Below, piece after piece: positions 7,824 to 15,862 of a stretch of DNA of 57,453 nt; positions within the stretch are counted from its first letter, which is position 1, and every line of letters begins with the position of its first letter. The notes below the pieces were generated by a model. It had not been told where the DNA came from. It did not search any database and saw nothing but the letters and a program-made list of their open reading frames with translations. Source of the stretch: an uncultured Clostridia bacterium (GTDB lineage: Bacteria > Bacillota > Clostridia > Christensenellales > Borkfalkiaceae). Both the position numbers and the translations under genes were made by a program. The DNA lies in contig CANPZW010000009.1 of assembly GCA_947589385.1 (NCBI GenBank), positions 1 through 57,453 on the forward strand. The letters are read 5' to 3'.

Positions 7824-9554
7824 TTATATAATTTCAAAATGCTTCAAGGTCTCTTTGATTGCCTCGACCGGTTGCGACGAGGGATGCGAACGAGGTCTTT
7901 TAAGTTCTTCCACGGCGTTGGGAGCGTCGTACATAGGCAAACCCAAACTGCGCTTGACTTCGGCAATATACGCAGTATGGACTTTGAAGCCGTAAGTCTT
8001 TTCGATGTATTCTTGAATCATTTTGTAAGTAACTTTCTCTTTCGGCTTGCGTTCCTCGGCGCGTTTTTCCGCTTCTTTCAAGGAAATCTGCCCTTCTTCC
8101 TCTCCAAACTCGACTTTTACGCCGATATGTCCGTCGGGTTTTTTGTGGGAAAGCACGACCAATGTCTCGACGTGTTTTGTTTGGGGAAACATATCGAACG
8201 GGGTCACCGAAGTAATTTCATAGGGGGAATTTACGCGGACGGGGTCGGAATTGCCGCGGACTGTAAGACTTCCGTCCGCGCCGCACGCCAGAGAATCGGT
8301 CAAAATCCCTAAATCGCGGGCAAGCGTCGCCGGATTGCAGGATATCAAAATTATCTTATCCGCGCCGCACGTCTTTAATTTTTCGACGACGGACCTCTCC
8401 ATTCCCTTGCGCGGCGGGTCGCAGACAACCACGCGTTTCCGTCCCTTCGAAGCTTCGAAAACGCCGCCCAGCTTGTCCTCCACTCTGCCGCAGATATTTA
8501 TCATTTTGCCCTTCAAGCCGTTTTCATCGCAAAGCTCGTCCGCACAGCGCGAAGCCTCCTCCACTATTTCCACTCCGTAAGCCTTTCCGCACGCCTTTGC
8601 AAGCATTGCGGTGAGCATTCCGCCGCCCGAGTATAAATCTATGGCAACCGTATTTTCCGACGCCGCCTCCTCAACCACGCGGGAATAAAGCTTTTCACGC
8701 ATGCCGTCGTTGACCTGTAAAAAGGTTTCGGCGCCCGCCCTGTATTTTATGCCGCAGTCCTCGGCTTCGAAAAATCCGTCGCCATAGCGGATTTGCCAAT
8801 TATCCGAGAAAATCACGTTGCTCTCCAACGGGTTGATATTAAGAAGCAGAGTGAAATCCGCCAATTCTTTTTTCAGCGTCCCGACCAAAAAGTCCGTATC
8901 GATTTTACGCGCAGCCACAAGAGCTATAATGAATTTGCCGCCGACTTCGCGCACCACGATATGTCTTAAAACGCCCGTGCGGGTGACTTCGTCATACCCC
9001 TTTACCCCGCACACGCGTGCAAAATTTTTGACTGCGGCGATAATTTTTTTCACCCATTCCGATTGAATAAGACAGTCGTCTATGGGAACTACGCGGTGGC
9101 TTCTTACCGAGTAAAAACCGAGGACGGTATCCCCCTTTTCGTCAACGCTTACGGGAATCGCCAGCTTGTTGCGGTAACGGAACTGCCTGTCGCATGGAAC
9201 CGTTATTTCAACCGCCGCCGAAATGCCGCCGATTTTTTTCAAAGCGTTTTCCACAAGCCCGCGTTTAAATTCAAGTTGCCCCGTATAGCTCATATGCTGT
9301 AAATTGCAGCCGCCGCATTTGGTAAATACGGGGCAGGGCGGCTGTACGCGTTGCGGAGAAGATATAAGCGTTTCTTCAAGCTTGCCGTAAGCGACAGCCC
9401 CGTCCTTATTGACTTTCAACGCCTTGAATTTTACGCTTTCCCCTATAAGACAAAAAGGCACAAACGCCGTTGTGCCCTCCGCTTTTATTATTCCCTCGCC
9501 CTCAGTGCCGTAAGCAAGCACTTCGCCGCTATATACCTTATTTTTTTCAATCAT
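7824..9554 (-). CDS. rlmD: 23S rRNA (uracil-5-)-methyltransferase, RlmD/TrmA family, with C-terminal extension
   Basis: 576 residues, about 120 longer than usual. Order of parts: TRAM domain (residues 1-60), an iron-sulfur cysteine cluster (CPVFTKCGGC, about 74-83, with a further Cys in DDCLIQ), an SAM-binding Rossmann motif (AIDLYSGGGML, about 304-314), VCDPPRKG, and the catalytic nucleophile in SCNPATLARDL. It methylates U in 23S rRNA to 5-methyluridine using SAM. The last hundred residues (from about 475, with YKMIQEYIEKTYGFKVHTAY) are a separate helical module seen on some Clostridia members and of unknown role. The start overlaps the stop of the upstream membrane protein by 4 bases, so it is the last gene of the trpS run. 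It could equally be an RlmCD-type dual-site enzyme. Confidence 0.9.
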   Translation of the reverse strand: MIEKNKVYSGEVLAYGTEGEGIIKAEGTTAFVPFCLIGESVKFKALKVNKDGAVAYGKLEETLISSPQRVQPPCPVFTKCGGCNLQHMSYTGQLEFKRGLVENALKKIGGISAAVEITVPCDRQFRYRNKLAIPVSVDEKGDTVLGFYSVRSHRVVPIDDCLIQSEWVKKIIAAVKNFARVCGVKGYDEVTRTGVLRHIVVREVGGKFIIALVAARKIDTDFLVGTLKKELADFTLLLNINPLESNVIFSDNWQIRYGDGFFEAEDCGIKYRAGAETFLQVNDGMREKLYSRVVEEAASENTVAIDLYSGGGMLTAMLAKACGKAYGVEIVEEASRCADELCDENGLKGKMINICGRVEDKLGGVFEASKGRKRVVVCDPPRKGMERSVVEKLKTCGADKIILISCNPATLARDLGILTDSLACGADGSLTVRGNSDPVRVNSPYEITSVTPFDMFPQTKHVETLVVLSHKKPDGHIGVKVEFGEEEGQISLKEAEKRAEERKPKEKVTYKMIQEYIEKTYGFKVHTAYIAEVKRSLGLPMYDAPNAVEELKRPRSHPSSQPVEAIKETLKHFEII

Positions 9555-10114
9555 TTTTTAATCCTGCGCACAAACATATTCACCATAGACTGGCATTTGA
9601 AAATCAGATAGTCATAGACGAAGAACGCCGGCGACCCGAGGCAAAAAATAAATACGTATATGTATTTATTTAAAATTTCATAAAATTCGGCGGACAGAAA
9701 CGACCCGCCCAAAACGCCCCCGAATACAAGGAAATATCCCGCAAGGAGGGTACAGTCGAACCACAGGGCTTTAACTGCAAGCGCAAGCCAACGGTTGATT
9801 TTAAAGCGTATCTGCAAACAGTTTGCAAGCGGATGAAGCCCGAAAAACATTGCGAACGGCACAAGATTCCAGAATTGCACCGCCGCGCCGAGCACGACCG
9901 TTAAAATAAGCGTTCCCGCGTACGCCAGAAACCCGCCCAAAATAAACTGCTTGGAAAGGGGCAGCATTAAAGCGAGAATCGCCAGCATATACCAAAGCCC
10001 CAGAAGATAGTCGCCCGTGCTCAGCAAGCCGAGGGACAAAAAACCGACGGCAAACGCGCAGGAAAGCGCCGAAAGCGCGATTTCGAACGACTTCGAATAT
10101 TTTTTATCCTTCAT
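9551..10114 (-). CDS. Hypothetical polytopic membrane protein
   Basis: 187 residues with five to six predicted hydrophobic segments (about 13-31, 37-53, 60-80, 85-103, 112-135, 148-170) and a basic C-terminus (VRRIKK). I recognise no family motif. AAGGTGAT lies just before the ATG at 10114, and the gene overlaps rlmD by 4 bases, so the two are translationally coupled. It lies 6 bases after the J-domain gene. The multi-helix layout is loosely like the small S components of ECF transporters, but no substrate or energising partner is nearby, so this is only a resemblance. Confidence 0.7.
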   Translation of the reverse strand: MKDKKYSKSFEIALSALSCAFAVGFLSLGLLSTGDYLLGLWYMLAILALMLPLSKQFILGGFLAYAGTLILTVVLGAAVQFWNLVPFAMFFGLHPLANCLQIRFKINRWLALAVKALWFDCTLLAGYFLVFGGVLGGSFLSAEFYEILNKYIYVFIFCLGSPAFFVYDYLIFKCQSMVNMFVRRIKK

Positions 10115-10120
10115 ATCACC

Positions 10121-10759
10121 TTACCTGCAACAGCCGTTGCAGAGTGCGTTAAGGCACATACAGGTGCAGATAGAGTTTATACAATCGGCGCAGAAGCCGC
10201 CGCCCATTTGTTCCTGGTCGGGCGGAGTGCTCATATTCTGACCTTCGTAACGGCTTTGATAGCCCTCCTGACCGTTTTCGCCCGAGGGAGCGCCCTGCGG
10301 GTTATAGTTTATTTTATCGTTAAGTTTGCGGTAAGTTTCCCTGTACTTATCGTTATTCGGTTCAAGCTGGATGGCTATTTCAAGCTGTTTTTTGCTTTCG
10401 TTCATCCAATTTTTGCGGTAAAACACCACGCTTTGCAAATAATGCCATTGCGCGTTCCGCTCATTGAAACTGTCGAGAACGCGCTGGGCTTCCTGTATAT
10501 CGTTGGCTTTCAGAAGCTCTTCAACGCGCGCAAAAGACGCGCCGCCGTCCTCCGCCGCCGCGTTTTCGTTCAGTTCCGACGACAATTCCTGATACGCCGT
10601 CTCTATTTTCGTAAGCATTTTGGCGGCGTTGTTGCCCGCTTCGCCGTCCATAAACCGCTCTTCGAGATATTTGGCGCGCAGAGTTTCATAGGCGTTTTTA
10701 ACGTCCTGCGCCGTCGCGCCCTCGGAAAGCCCCAAAATTTCAAGATTTTTTTTGTTCAT
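10121..10759 (-). CDS. Degenerate J-domain protein with TPR-like helices and a cysteine-rich tail
   Basis: 212 residues. Residues 1-60 follow the DnaJ pattern (ILGLSEGATAQDVKNAYETLRAKY), but the HPD tripeptide that stimulates DnaK is absent; the loop reads FMDGEAGNN. Residues 75-155 form TPR-like helices (AQRVLDSFNERNAQWHYLQSVVFYRK, IAIQLEPNN). After a Gly/Pro/Gln linker the last 23 residues contain eight cysteines (CADC, CTCMC, C, CC), suitable for metal binding or membrane attachment. RBS AAGGAG precedes the ATG. The gene overlaps the end of the DUF5685 gene by 20 bases. Pairing of a cysteine-rich J-like protein with DUF5685 is, to my memory, recurrent in Clostridia, but no function is known. 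Confidence 0.75.
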   Translation of the reverse strand: MNKKNLEILGLSEGATAQDVKNAYETLRAKYLEERFMDGEAGNNAAKMLTKIETAYQELSSELNENAAAEDGGASFARVEELLKANDIQEAQRVLDSFNERNAQWHYLQSVVFYRKNWMNESKKQLEIAIQLEPNNDKYRETYRKLNDKINYNPQGAPSGENGQEGYQSRYEGQNMSTPPDQEQMGGGFCADCINSICTCMCLNALCNGCCR

Positions 10760-11609
10760 TGCAAACTCCTTGCTTGCCGTAAAAAATTTCCCGCGATTTC
10801 AGCGGAATACCGCGCAATATTATATTGTCGGTCAGGTCGTGGTTAAAGTGGAATTTTATGCCCGCAATCGCTTCCCGCATTTGCGCGAACAGCATATCGA
10901 AGACAAATTTCAGCTCCTCGCCACCACATTCCAACGCTTCCGCCTTGCTGTTTTTGCGGTACATATTGTAAAACACGTTGTAGCCGCCCTTTTTTACGTC
11001 CTTGTCGTAATCGTCGAGGGCGTCAATTAAATAAACCCATTTGCCCAGGCTGTAAAAAAGTTTTCGGGTATGCTCGGTGGCAAAACCGCCGAGGACGTAG
11101 CTTGACAAATCGCGCGTCATTGCCGCGGTGGGCTCGGCAGCCTCGTCTATGACGGAACAGCCCGCTTTTTCAAGCTCGGACTGCAATTTCATATGGCGTT
11201 GCACAATTTCCGCAGCCTGCGGATGGCGTTTCAGCGCGCGTTTGAAACCCGCCCTGTAAATAAGTCTCAAAGCCCCCCGCCTTTCGCCGTCGGCATTGTC
11301 GTCGCACAGTTTATAGTAAGCGAGAATAGTATTCACGCAGCCCAGCGCGACAGTAAGGTCGTCCGAAGCGGCTATGGGACGCCGCCTGAACCAGTGTATT
11401 ACGCAGCGCTTCTTTTCTATTTTTACGTCCTCGCCGCGGATATTATGAACTATGGCGGACGTAAAAGCCATATCGTACGTAAGCGCGGTGCGCGCGCACT
11501 GTCCGCAGCCCTTGCCTATACCCTTACACAAACCGCAATATACGGCTTTATATAAGTTTTCGTCTTTTTTGAAAAGATACGGTGCGTCGGGGTTTATATA
11601 TCCGAACAT
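10740..11609 (-). CDS. DUF5685 family protein
   Basis: 289 residues, soluble. The N-terminus MFGYINPD and the motif VYCGLCKGIGKGCGQCARTALTYD (here Cys pairs at about residues 29-42) are the hallmark of DUF5685. The rest is helical with an acidic DALDDYDKDVKKGGYN motif (about 197-210) that resembles Asp-rich metal-binding motifs of all-alpha prenyl-synthase folds, which I offer only as a comparison. RBS AAGGGAA precedes the ATG at 11609. It follows trpS by 12 bases and overlaps the J-domain gene, so it is part of the trpS operon. Function unknown; together with the Cys-rich partner it could be a metal- or membrane-linked pair. Confidence 0.75.
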   Translation of the reverse strand: MFGYINPDAPYLFKKDENLYKAVYCGLCKGIGKGCGQCARTALTYDMAFTSAIVHNIRGEDVKIEKKRCVIHWFRRRPIAASDDLTVALGCVNTILAYYKLCDDNADGERRGALRLIYRAGFKRALKRHPQAAEIVQRHMKLQSELEKAGCSVIDEAAEPTAAMTRDLSSYVLGGFATEHTRKLFYSLGKWVYLIDALDDYDKDVKKGGYNVFYNMYRKNSKAEALECGGEELKFVFDMLFAQMREAIAGIKFHFNHDLTDNIILRGIPLKSREIFYGKQGVCNEQKKS

Positions 11610-11621
11610 ATTTATTCCCTT

Positions 11622-12620
11622 TTATATTTGGTAAAAGCCGATTTTTTTATACACCTTGGAAAGCGTCCTGCCCGCAGTATGCGCGGCGCGTTCCGCGCCC
11701 GCTTTCAATACCGAATCCAGATACTCTTTGTCCGCTATAAGCCTTGCCTGCTCCGCGCGTAAAGGCGCAAGTCTGTCCGCGACCGTTTCGCCTACGGCAA
11801 GTTTGAAATCTCCGTAGCCTTTACCCGAAAAATCGGCTTCGGCTTCGCTTATGCTCTTCCCCGCAAAAACCGAATATATAGTAAGCAGATTTGAAACGCC
11901 CGGCTTGTTTTCGGGGTCGTATTTTATCTCCGAACCGCTGTCCGTTACCGCGCGCTTGAATTTGCGGATAACCGTATCCTTGTCGTCCGAAAGGAAAATC
12001 GAACCGTTGGGGTTTTCGCACGATTTCGACATCTTCTTTTGGGGGTCCTGCAAATCGTTTATCTTCGCGCCGACTTTCAGAAACAGCCCCTCGGGAACGG
12101 TGAAAGTAGGCGAATAAGCGTTGTTGAAACGCTGCGCAATATCCCGCGCGATTTCAAGGTGCTGGCGCTGGTCCTCGCCTACGGGAACATATTGGGCTTG
12201 ATACAAAAGTATGTCCGCAGCCATAAGCACTGGGTAATCCATAAGCCCCATATTCACGTTTTCTGCGTGGCGGGCGGATTTATCCTTAAACTGCGTCATT
12301 CTCTCCATTTCCCCGACGTACGTGAACGTGTTGAGAACCCAGCACAGCTCGGCGTGCGCGGGCACGTGCGACTGAACGTAAAGGCAACATTTTGCGGGGT
12401 CTATTCCGCAGGCGATATAAAGCGCAAGCAAATCAAGCGTTTTGCGCCTTAACTCGGCGGGGTCCTGACGCACGGTTATGGCGTGCATGTTAGCTATTGC
12501 GAAATAGCAGTCATACTCCTCCTGCAATTTAAGCCAGTTGGTTATCGCCCCGACGTAGTTGCCTATGGTAAGATTGTTAGTCGGCTGGATTGCCGAATAC
12601 AGCGTCTTTTTTTCGTCCAT
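11622..12620 (-). CDS. trpS: Tryptophanyl-tRNA synthetase
   Basis: 332 residues, normal for bacterial TrpRS. It charges tRNA-Trp with tryptophan using ATP. The class I signatures are both present: the HIGH equivalent in PTNNLTIGNYVGA (about residues 13-25) and KKMSKS (about 194-199), with the TrpRS-specific GEDQRQHLE at about 148-156. It is the first gene of a five-gene run ending with rlmD. The leader is short, about 25 nt, so there is no room for a T-box, and no strong Shine-Dalgarno sequence is visible before the ATG. Confidence 0.97.
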   Translation of the reverse strand: MDEKKTLYSAIQPTNNLTIGNYVGAITNWLKLQEEYDCYFAIANMHAITVRQDPAELRRKTLDLLALYIACGIDPAKCCLYVQSHVPAHAELCWVLNTFTYVGEMERMTQFKDKSARHAENVNMGLMDYPVLMAADILLYQAQYVPVGEDQRQHLEIARDIAQRFNNAYSPTFTVPEGLFLKVGAKINDLQDPQKKMSKSCENPNGSIFLSDDKDTVIRKFKRAVTDSGSEIKYDPENKPGVSNLLTIYSVFAGKSISEAEADFSGKGYGDFKLAVGETVADRLAPLRAEQARLIADKEYLDSVLKAGAERAAHTAGRTLSKVYKKIGFYQI

Positions 12621-12651
12621 ATTTTGAAAATCCGCAAATTATTTCAAGATA

Positions 12652-12680
12652 ATAATAGCATACCACTTGAAAAAAAGCAA
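12652..12680 (-). promoter_or_regulatory. Promoter of the trpS operon
   Basis: TTGCTT (12680-12675), 17 bp, TATTAT (12657-12652) with a TGC extension, about 32 nt before the trpS start. Confidence 0.7.
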
Positions 12681-12836
12681 AGTTTTTTAAACGCTACTTT
12701 TTCAAATCACCAAAGTATGCTTTAAATTTCATTTATTTTACAAAATGCGGGCTGAAATTCTTCCGCAAACGTAGCGCGTACGAAAACAAGACTACGAAAA
12801 TCCACCCTCGACGACGCGTTTCCGTTTACACGAAAT

Positions 12837-12863
12837 GCGCCGCGCGGTTAAACCGCGCGGCGC
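12837..12863 (-). terminator. Hairpin after the lipoprotein gene
   Basis: Perfect 13-base arms (GCGCCGCGCGGTT and its complement) around a single A. It lies 45 bases past the end of the lipoprotein gene; the minus-strand tail ATTTCG is weak. The surrounding gap 12681-12907 holds nothing else I can name. Confidence 0.6.
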
Positions 12864-12907
12864 AAAGCAAATCTTTTACCGGATAAACTATAATGTGCCT
12901 AAGTAAA

Positions 12908-13654
12908 TTATTTAAATTCTTTATCGCTTACTTTAACAAAATTATCTTGAACCGAATAGAAAAAATGAGTTCCCTTACTAAACATACATTCGACTGTTCC
13001 GTCCTCGAATTTAACAAACTCCGTCAACCCGCAAAACATGATGCCATTCTCACCGACAAACAGCTCCTCCGGTATTTTTATATTTTCCGAATGGGAATAG
13101 GTGTGAACGGATTTGTTTTCGACCCGCTGAATATCAATTTTGTAATCTTCATACGGAAAAGAATCGGACAATTCGAAATGTTTATAAACGAAAATGCCTT
13201 TCCCTCTCTCCAACACGCCTTGCTCGGCACTTGCAATCCGCTCATAATATCTACTGTTGCCGTCAAATAATTTGGAGCCGTCTGCGTTGAACATATAATC
13301 TGCCGACTTTTCGATTGCAGGATTTTCCATTGTTATATAAAGATTATCTTCAACAATATCGCCGTGCTGCATTATATCGGAATACCAATAGTTACTCTTA
13401 CCGAGAAAAACTTTACTTTCGTCTATTGAATAGAAAAAGGAAAGATTAACGTTATCTTTTTCAAATTGGTTCTTATCAAAGAGATAGTCGCAGAAAAAGA
13501 ACGTAAAGTAATCCGGATCCCCGTTGCCGAACGTATGGTCGTCAAGTGAAGTAACCGTTCCGTCCTCATATTCTTTTAAAGCGCAAGCCGAAAAGGAAAT
13601 TAGAATTACGCAGCCCAATATAGCCGATAAAATTTTTAAAAACTTTTTGCACAT
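12908..13654 (-). CDS. Hypothetical lipoprotein
   Basis: 248 residues. A signal peptide (CKKFLKILSAILGCVILIS) ends in the lipobox FSAC, so Cys24 would be lipidated and the protein anchored outside the membrane. The mature part is rich in aromatic and acidic residues (DPDYFTFFFCDYLF, YYERIASAEQG) with no motif I recognise; it looks beta-rich. Base composition is AT-richer than the flanking housekeeping genes. AGGAG precedes the ATG by 7 bases, and a good promoter lies upstream. It is probably monocistronic, with the GC hairpin at 12837-12863 as its end. Confidence 0.75.
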   Translation of the reverse strand: MCKKFLKILSAILGCVILISFSACALKEYEDGTVTSLDDHTFGNGDPDYFTFFFCDYLFDKNQFEKDNVNLSFFYSIDESKVFLGKSNYWYSDIMQHGDIVEDNLYITMENPAIEKSADYMFNADGSKLFDGNSRYYERIASAEQGVLERGKGIFVYKHFELSDSFPYEDYKIDIQRVENKSVHTYSHSENIKIPEELFVGENGIMFCGLTEFVKFEDGTVECMFSKGTHFFYSVQDNFVKVSDKEFK

Positions 13655-13685
13655 ATCAATCTCCTTGTCGTTTTATCTTTTTTTA

Positions 13686-13714
13686 TATTATATATAATAT
13701 TTTATGCTTTTGCA
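13686..13714 (-). promoter_or_regulatory. Promoter of the lipoprotein gene
   Basis: TTGCAA (13714-13709), 17 bp, TATAAT (13691-13686). The -35 overlaps a copy of the dispersed decamer GCAATACGTA. Confidence 0.75.
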
Positions 13715-13720
13715 ATACGT
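13711..13720 (+). repeat. Dispersed decamer GCAATACGTA, copy 1
   Basis: One of five exact copies, all on the plus strand. This one overlaps the -35 of the lipoprotein promoter. Confidence 0.8.
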
Positions 13721-13763
13721 AAGACTGAATTTTTTTAATACCCGATTTTATAATATAGGAATT

Positions 13764-15251
13764 TTATTTTATTTGACTGATAAAGTTTAGTATTTCTTCG
13801 GGAATTTTTTTAACGTCAACGGTTTTTGTGAAGCGCGCGGGCTTGTCCCTCAAAGCCGAAATACATTTCGGAACGGTCATAGCCGTTGCCGCGTGAAGTC
13901 TTTTGACGCCCTTAAAGCTGTCCTTCACGTCGTTTCCCGTGACGGCGTACAGCACGTCCTGCGGGAATTTATAGGGATTTGCCGTGGAAACGATTATAAT
14001 TTTGGTTTCATCCTTTTTGTTCTTTTCGTACCAATCCTGCACCACCTTCATAGCGCAGCCCGTAAGCGTATCCATGACGTAGCCCGTATCTATAAACACG
14101 TCGTACATAGCCTCAACCGAGGTCTCTTCGTTGGCAAATCCGCCGTCGAAAATGCGCTTGATTTCGGCAAGCTCGCCCGCGGTCACCTCGAATTTCAAAT
14201 CTGATTTAAGCGCCGCCATACGGGAAGCCGTCAGCTGTTTATCTCTGCCGGAAATTTCAAACAGCAGCCTTTCGAGGTCGGAAGCGTTCAAAACGTCGAT
14301 AGAGGGTGAAGTGGTTTTGCAAAACTCGCGGTGCATATCGTAAACGCCAGAGGACAAAAATTCGCAAAACGCGTTATTAAGATTGTTTGCACAGTGAATC
14401 CTGCGGATGGGCAAGCCCATGCGTTTTGCCATATATCCCGAATACGCGTTGCCGAAATTGCCTACGGGAAGGGCGAAATCAATCTCCTCCCCCATTTCAA
14501 GCTGCCCGCCCGAAACAAGGTCAAGGTATGCGGAAACATAGTAAACGGACTGCAAAATCAGTCTTAAAACGTTGAAAGAATCGGCGGAAATCAATACCGT
14601 ATTGCGTTTTTCAAGCTCGGCGGCAAATTTGCCATCCGCAACCAATTCCCTTGCCGCCGCGCGGCATGCGTCGTAATTTCCGCGCACAGCCGCCACGTGA
14701 ACGTTTTCCCCGCCCTGAGCGCAAAGTTGAAGTTTCTGCATTTTCGAAGCGCCTTCGCCCGGGTAGAACGCCGCGACTTTAAAGCCTTCGATATCCTTAA
14801 AACATTCCGCCACGGATTTCGAAGTATCCGCGGAAGCTGCGGCAAGCACAAGCGCCTGCCGCTTTTCGCCGCAGACCGTAAGGCATTTTTTAAAAAGATA
14901 GGGCAAAAGCGCCACGGACATATCCTTATAGGAACACGAAGGTCCGTGCCAAAGCTCCAACATATATACGCCGTCGTCTATGCGGACGAGGGGCGCGGGG
15001 TCTCCGCCGAAATCCGAATACACTTCTTCGCATCGGGAAATAAGTTCGCCCAAATCAAGCCCGTCAAGATATTTTATTGCGATTTTTGCGGCTCTCTCGG
15101 CGTAGCTCATGTTAAGCATGCCTTCAAGTTCCTCCGCGGAAAGCGCGGGAAAGGTTTCGGGCACAAACAAACCGCCGTCCGCGGGAATACCCTTTAATGC
15201 TGCGCGGACGCCCGAAAGCTTTTCGCCGCCGCGCGTGCTGATGAAATTCAT
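13764..15251 (-). CDS. thrC: Threonine synthase
   Basis: 495 residues. PLP enzyme converting O-phosphohomoserine to threonine. The N-terminus MNFISTRGG and ADGGLFVPE are typical; the PLP lysine is in GPSCSYKDMS (about residues 98-107) and the phosphate-binding loop region is FALPVGNFGNAYSGY. I chose the start at 15251, which has AGAGGT upstream, over the longer frame to 15290, which would run into the preceding terminator. It sits alone between a lipoprotein gene and a P-loop protein; no other threonine or homoserine gene is near. Confidence 0.95.
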   Translation of the reverse strand: MNFISTRGGEKLSGVRAALKGIPADGGLFVPETFPALSAEELEGMLNMSYAERAAKIAIKYLDGLDLGELISRCEEVYSDFGGDPAPLVRIDDGVYMLELWHGPSCSYKDMSVALLPYLFKKCLTVCGEKRQALVLAAASADTSKSVAECFKDIEGFKVAAFYPGEGASKMQKLQLCAQGGENVHVAAVRGNYDACRAAARELVADGKFAAELEKRNTVLISADSFNVLRLILQSVYYVSAYLDLVSGGQLEMGEEIDFALPVGNFGNAYSGYMAKRMGLPIRRIHCANNLNNAFCEFLSSGVYDMHREFCKTTSPSIDVLNASDLERLLFEISGRDKQLTASRMAALKSDLKFEVTAGELAEIKRIFDGGFANEETSVEAMYDVFIDTGYVMDTLTGCAMKVVQDWYEKNKKDETKIIIVSTANPYKFPQDVLYAVTGNDVKDSFKGVKRLHAATAMTVPKCISALRDKPARFTKTVDVKKIPEEILNFISQIK

Positions 15252-15279
15252 ATTTACCTCTTGCCAAAAGTCTATGAAA

Positions 15280-15307
15280 AACGGCGGCACGCTGCCGTGC
15301 CGCCGTT
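15280..15307 (-). terminator. Terminator between the P-loop gene and thrC
   Basis: AACGGCGGCACG and CGTGCCGCCGTT form a 12-base stem with a 4-nt loop; on the minus strand TTTC follows. It ends 29 bases before the thrC start, so thrC must be read through this site or have its own close promoter. Confidence 0.8.
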
Positions 15308-15317
15308 CAGAACATTG

Positions 15318-15725
15318 TTAAACGTATTTTTTGACGAAATCGGGAAGCTCCGACTCTTCGCAACTGCACGAAATTGTAATGGTTATATCGTTTGCGGCCG
15401 CGACCTTGTCAAGCATATAGAAAAGCCCGCTTAAATCGCCTATGGGTTTGCCTGAGATACGGGATACGCCATCTACGTATATGTACTCGTGGTCGTTGTT
15501 GCAGGCTGCGACGCCCTTTATGAATCCGCACAGCGCGTCCTCGCCGGCTATCTGATAATCGGCGGCGTCTATAAAGCGCACGTTGCGGTCCAAATCGTAC
15601 ATACATCTTTTGTTGTCGGTGATGAATACGCTGAGACCCTTGGCGTCTTTGATATCTTCATTCGCCTTGTCAATCAGCATCTTGGTCTTACCCGTACCTT
15701 TGGGGCCGTAAATTATTTTAATCAT
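15318..15725 (-). CDS. Small P-loop ATP-binding protein of unknown function
   Basis: 135 residues. A Walker A motif GPKGTGKT starts at residue 7 and a Walker B-like strand is YIYVDGVSR (hydrophobic strand with Asp, about 88-96). No other domain fits in this size, so it is a minimal P-loop NTPase, about the length of thymidine-kinase-like or YjeE-like proteins but with neither signature. I chose the start at 15725 with GGAGG 8 bases before it; the longer frame crosses the promoter. It is transcribed alone and ends at a strong terminator. Function unknown. Confidence 0.75.
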   Translation of the reverse strand: MIKIIYGPKGTGKTKMLIDKANEDIKDAKGLSVFITDNKRCMYDLDRNVRFIDAADYQIAGEDALCGFIKGVAACNNDHEYIYVDGVSRISGKPIGDLSGLFYMLDKVAAANDITITISCSCEESELPDFVKKYV

Positions 15726-15765
15726 GAAAATCCTCCATACAAGTAATATACTTACTTTCACACCT

Positions 15766-15794
15766 ATTTTAACAGCAAAGGAAGAAAATTTCAA
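15766..15794 (-). promoter_or_regulatory. Promoter of the P-loop gene
   Basis: TTGAAA (15794-15789), 17 bp, TAAAAT (15771-15766) with a TGT extension. Confidence 0.75.
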
Positions 15795-15862
15795 GACATT
15801 ATTCAAACTTTTTGCAAAATTATATTTTACATATTTGGTTATTGACGCATTTTTGCCGAAAT

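Noticed and set aside
12621-12680. T-box leader of trpS
   Set aside because: Promoter lies about 30 bases from the start codon, leaving no space for a T-box structure.
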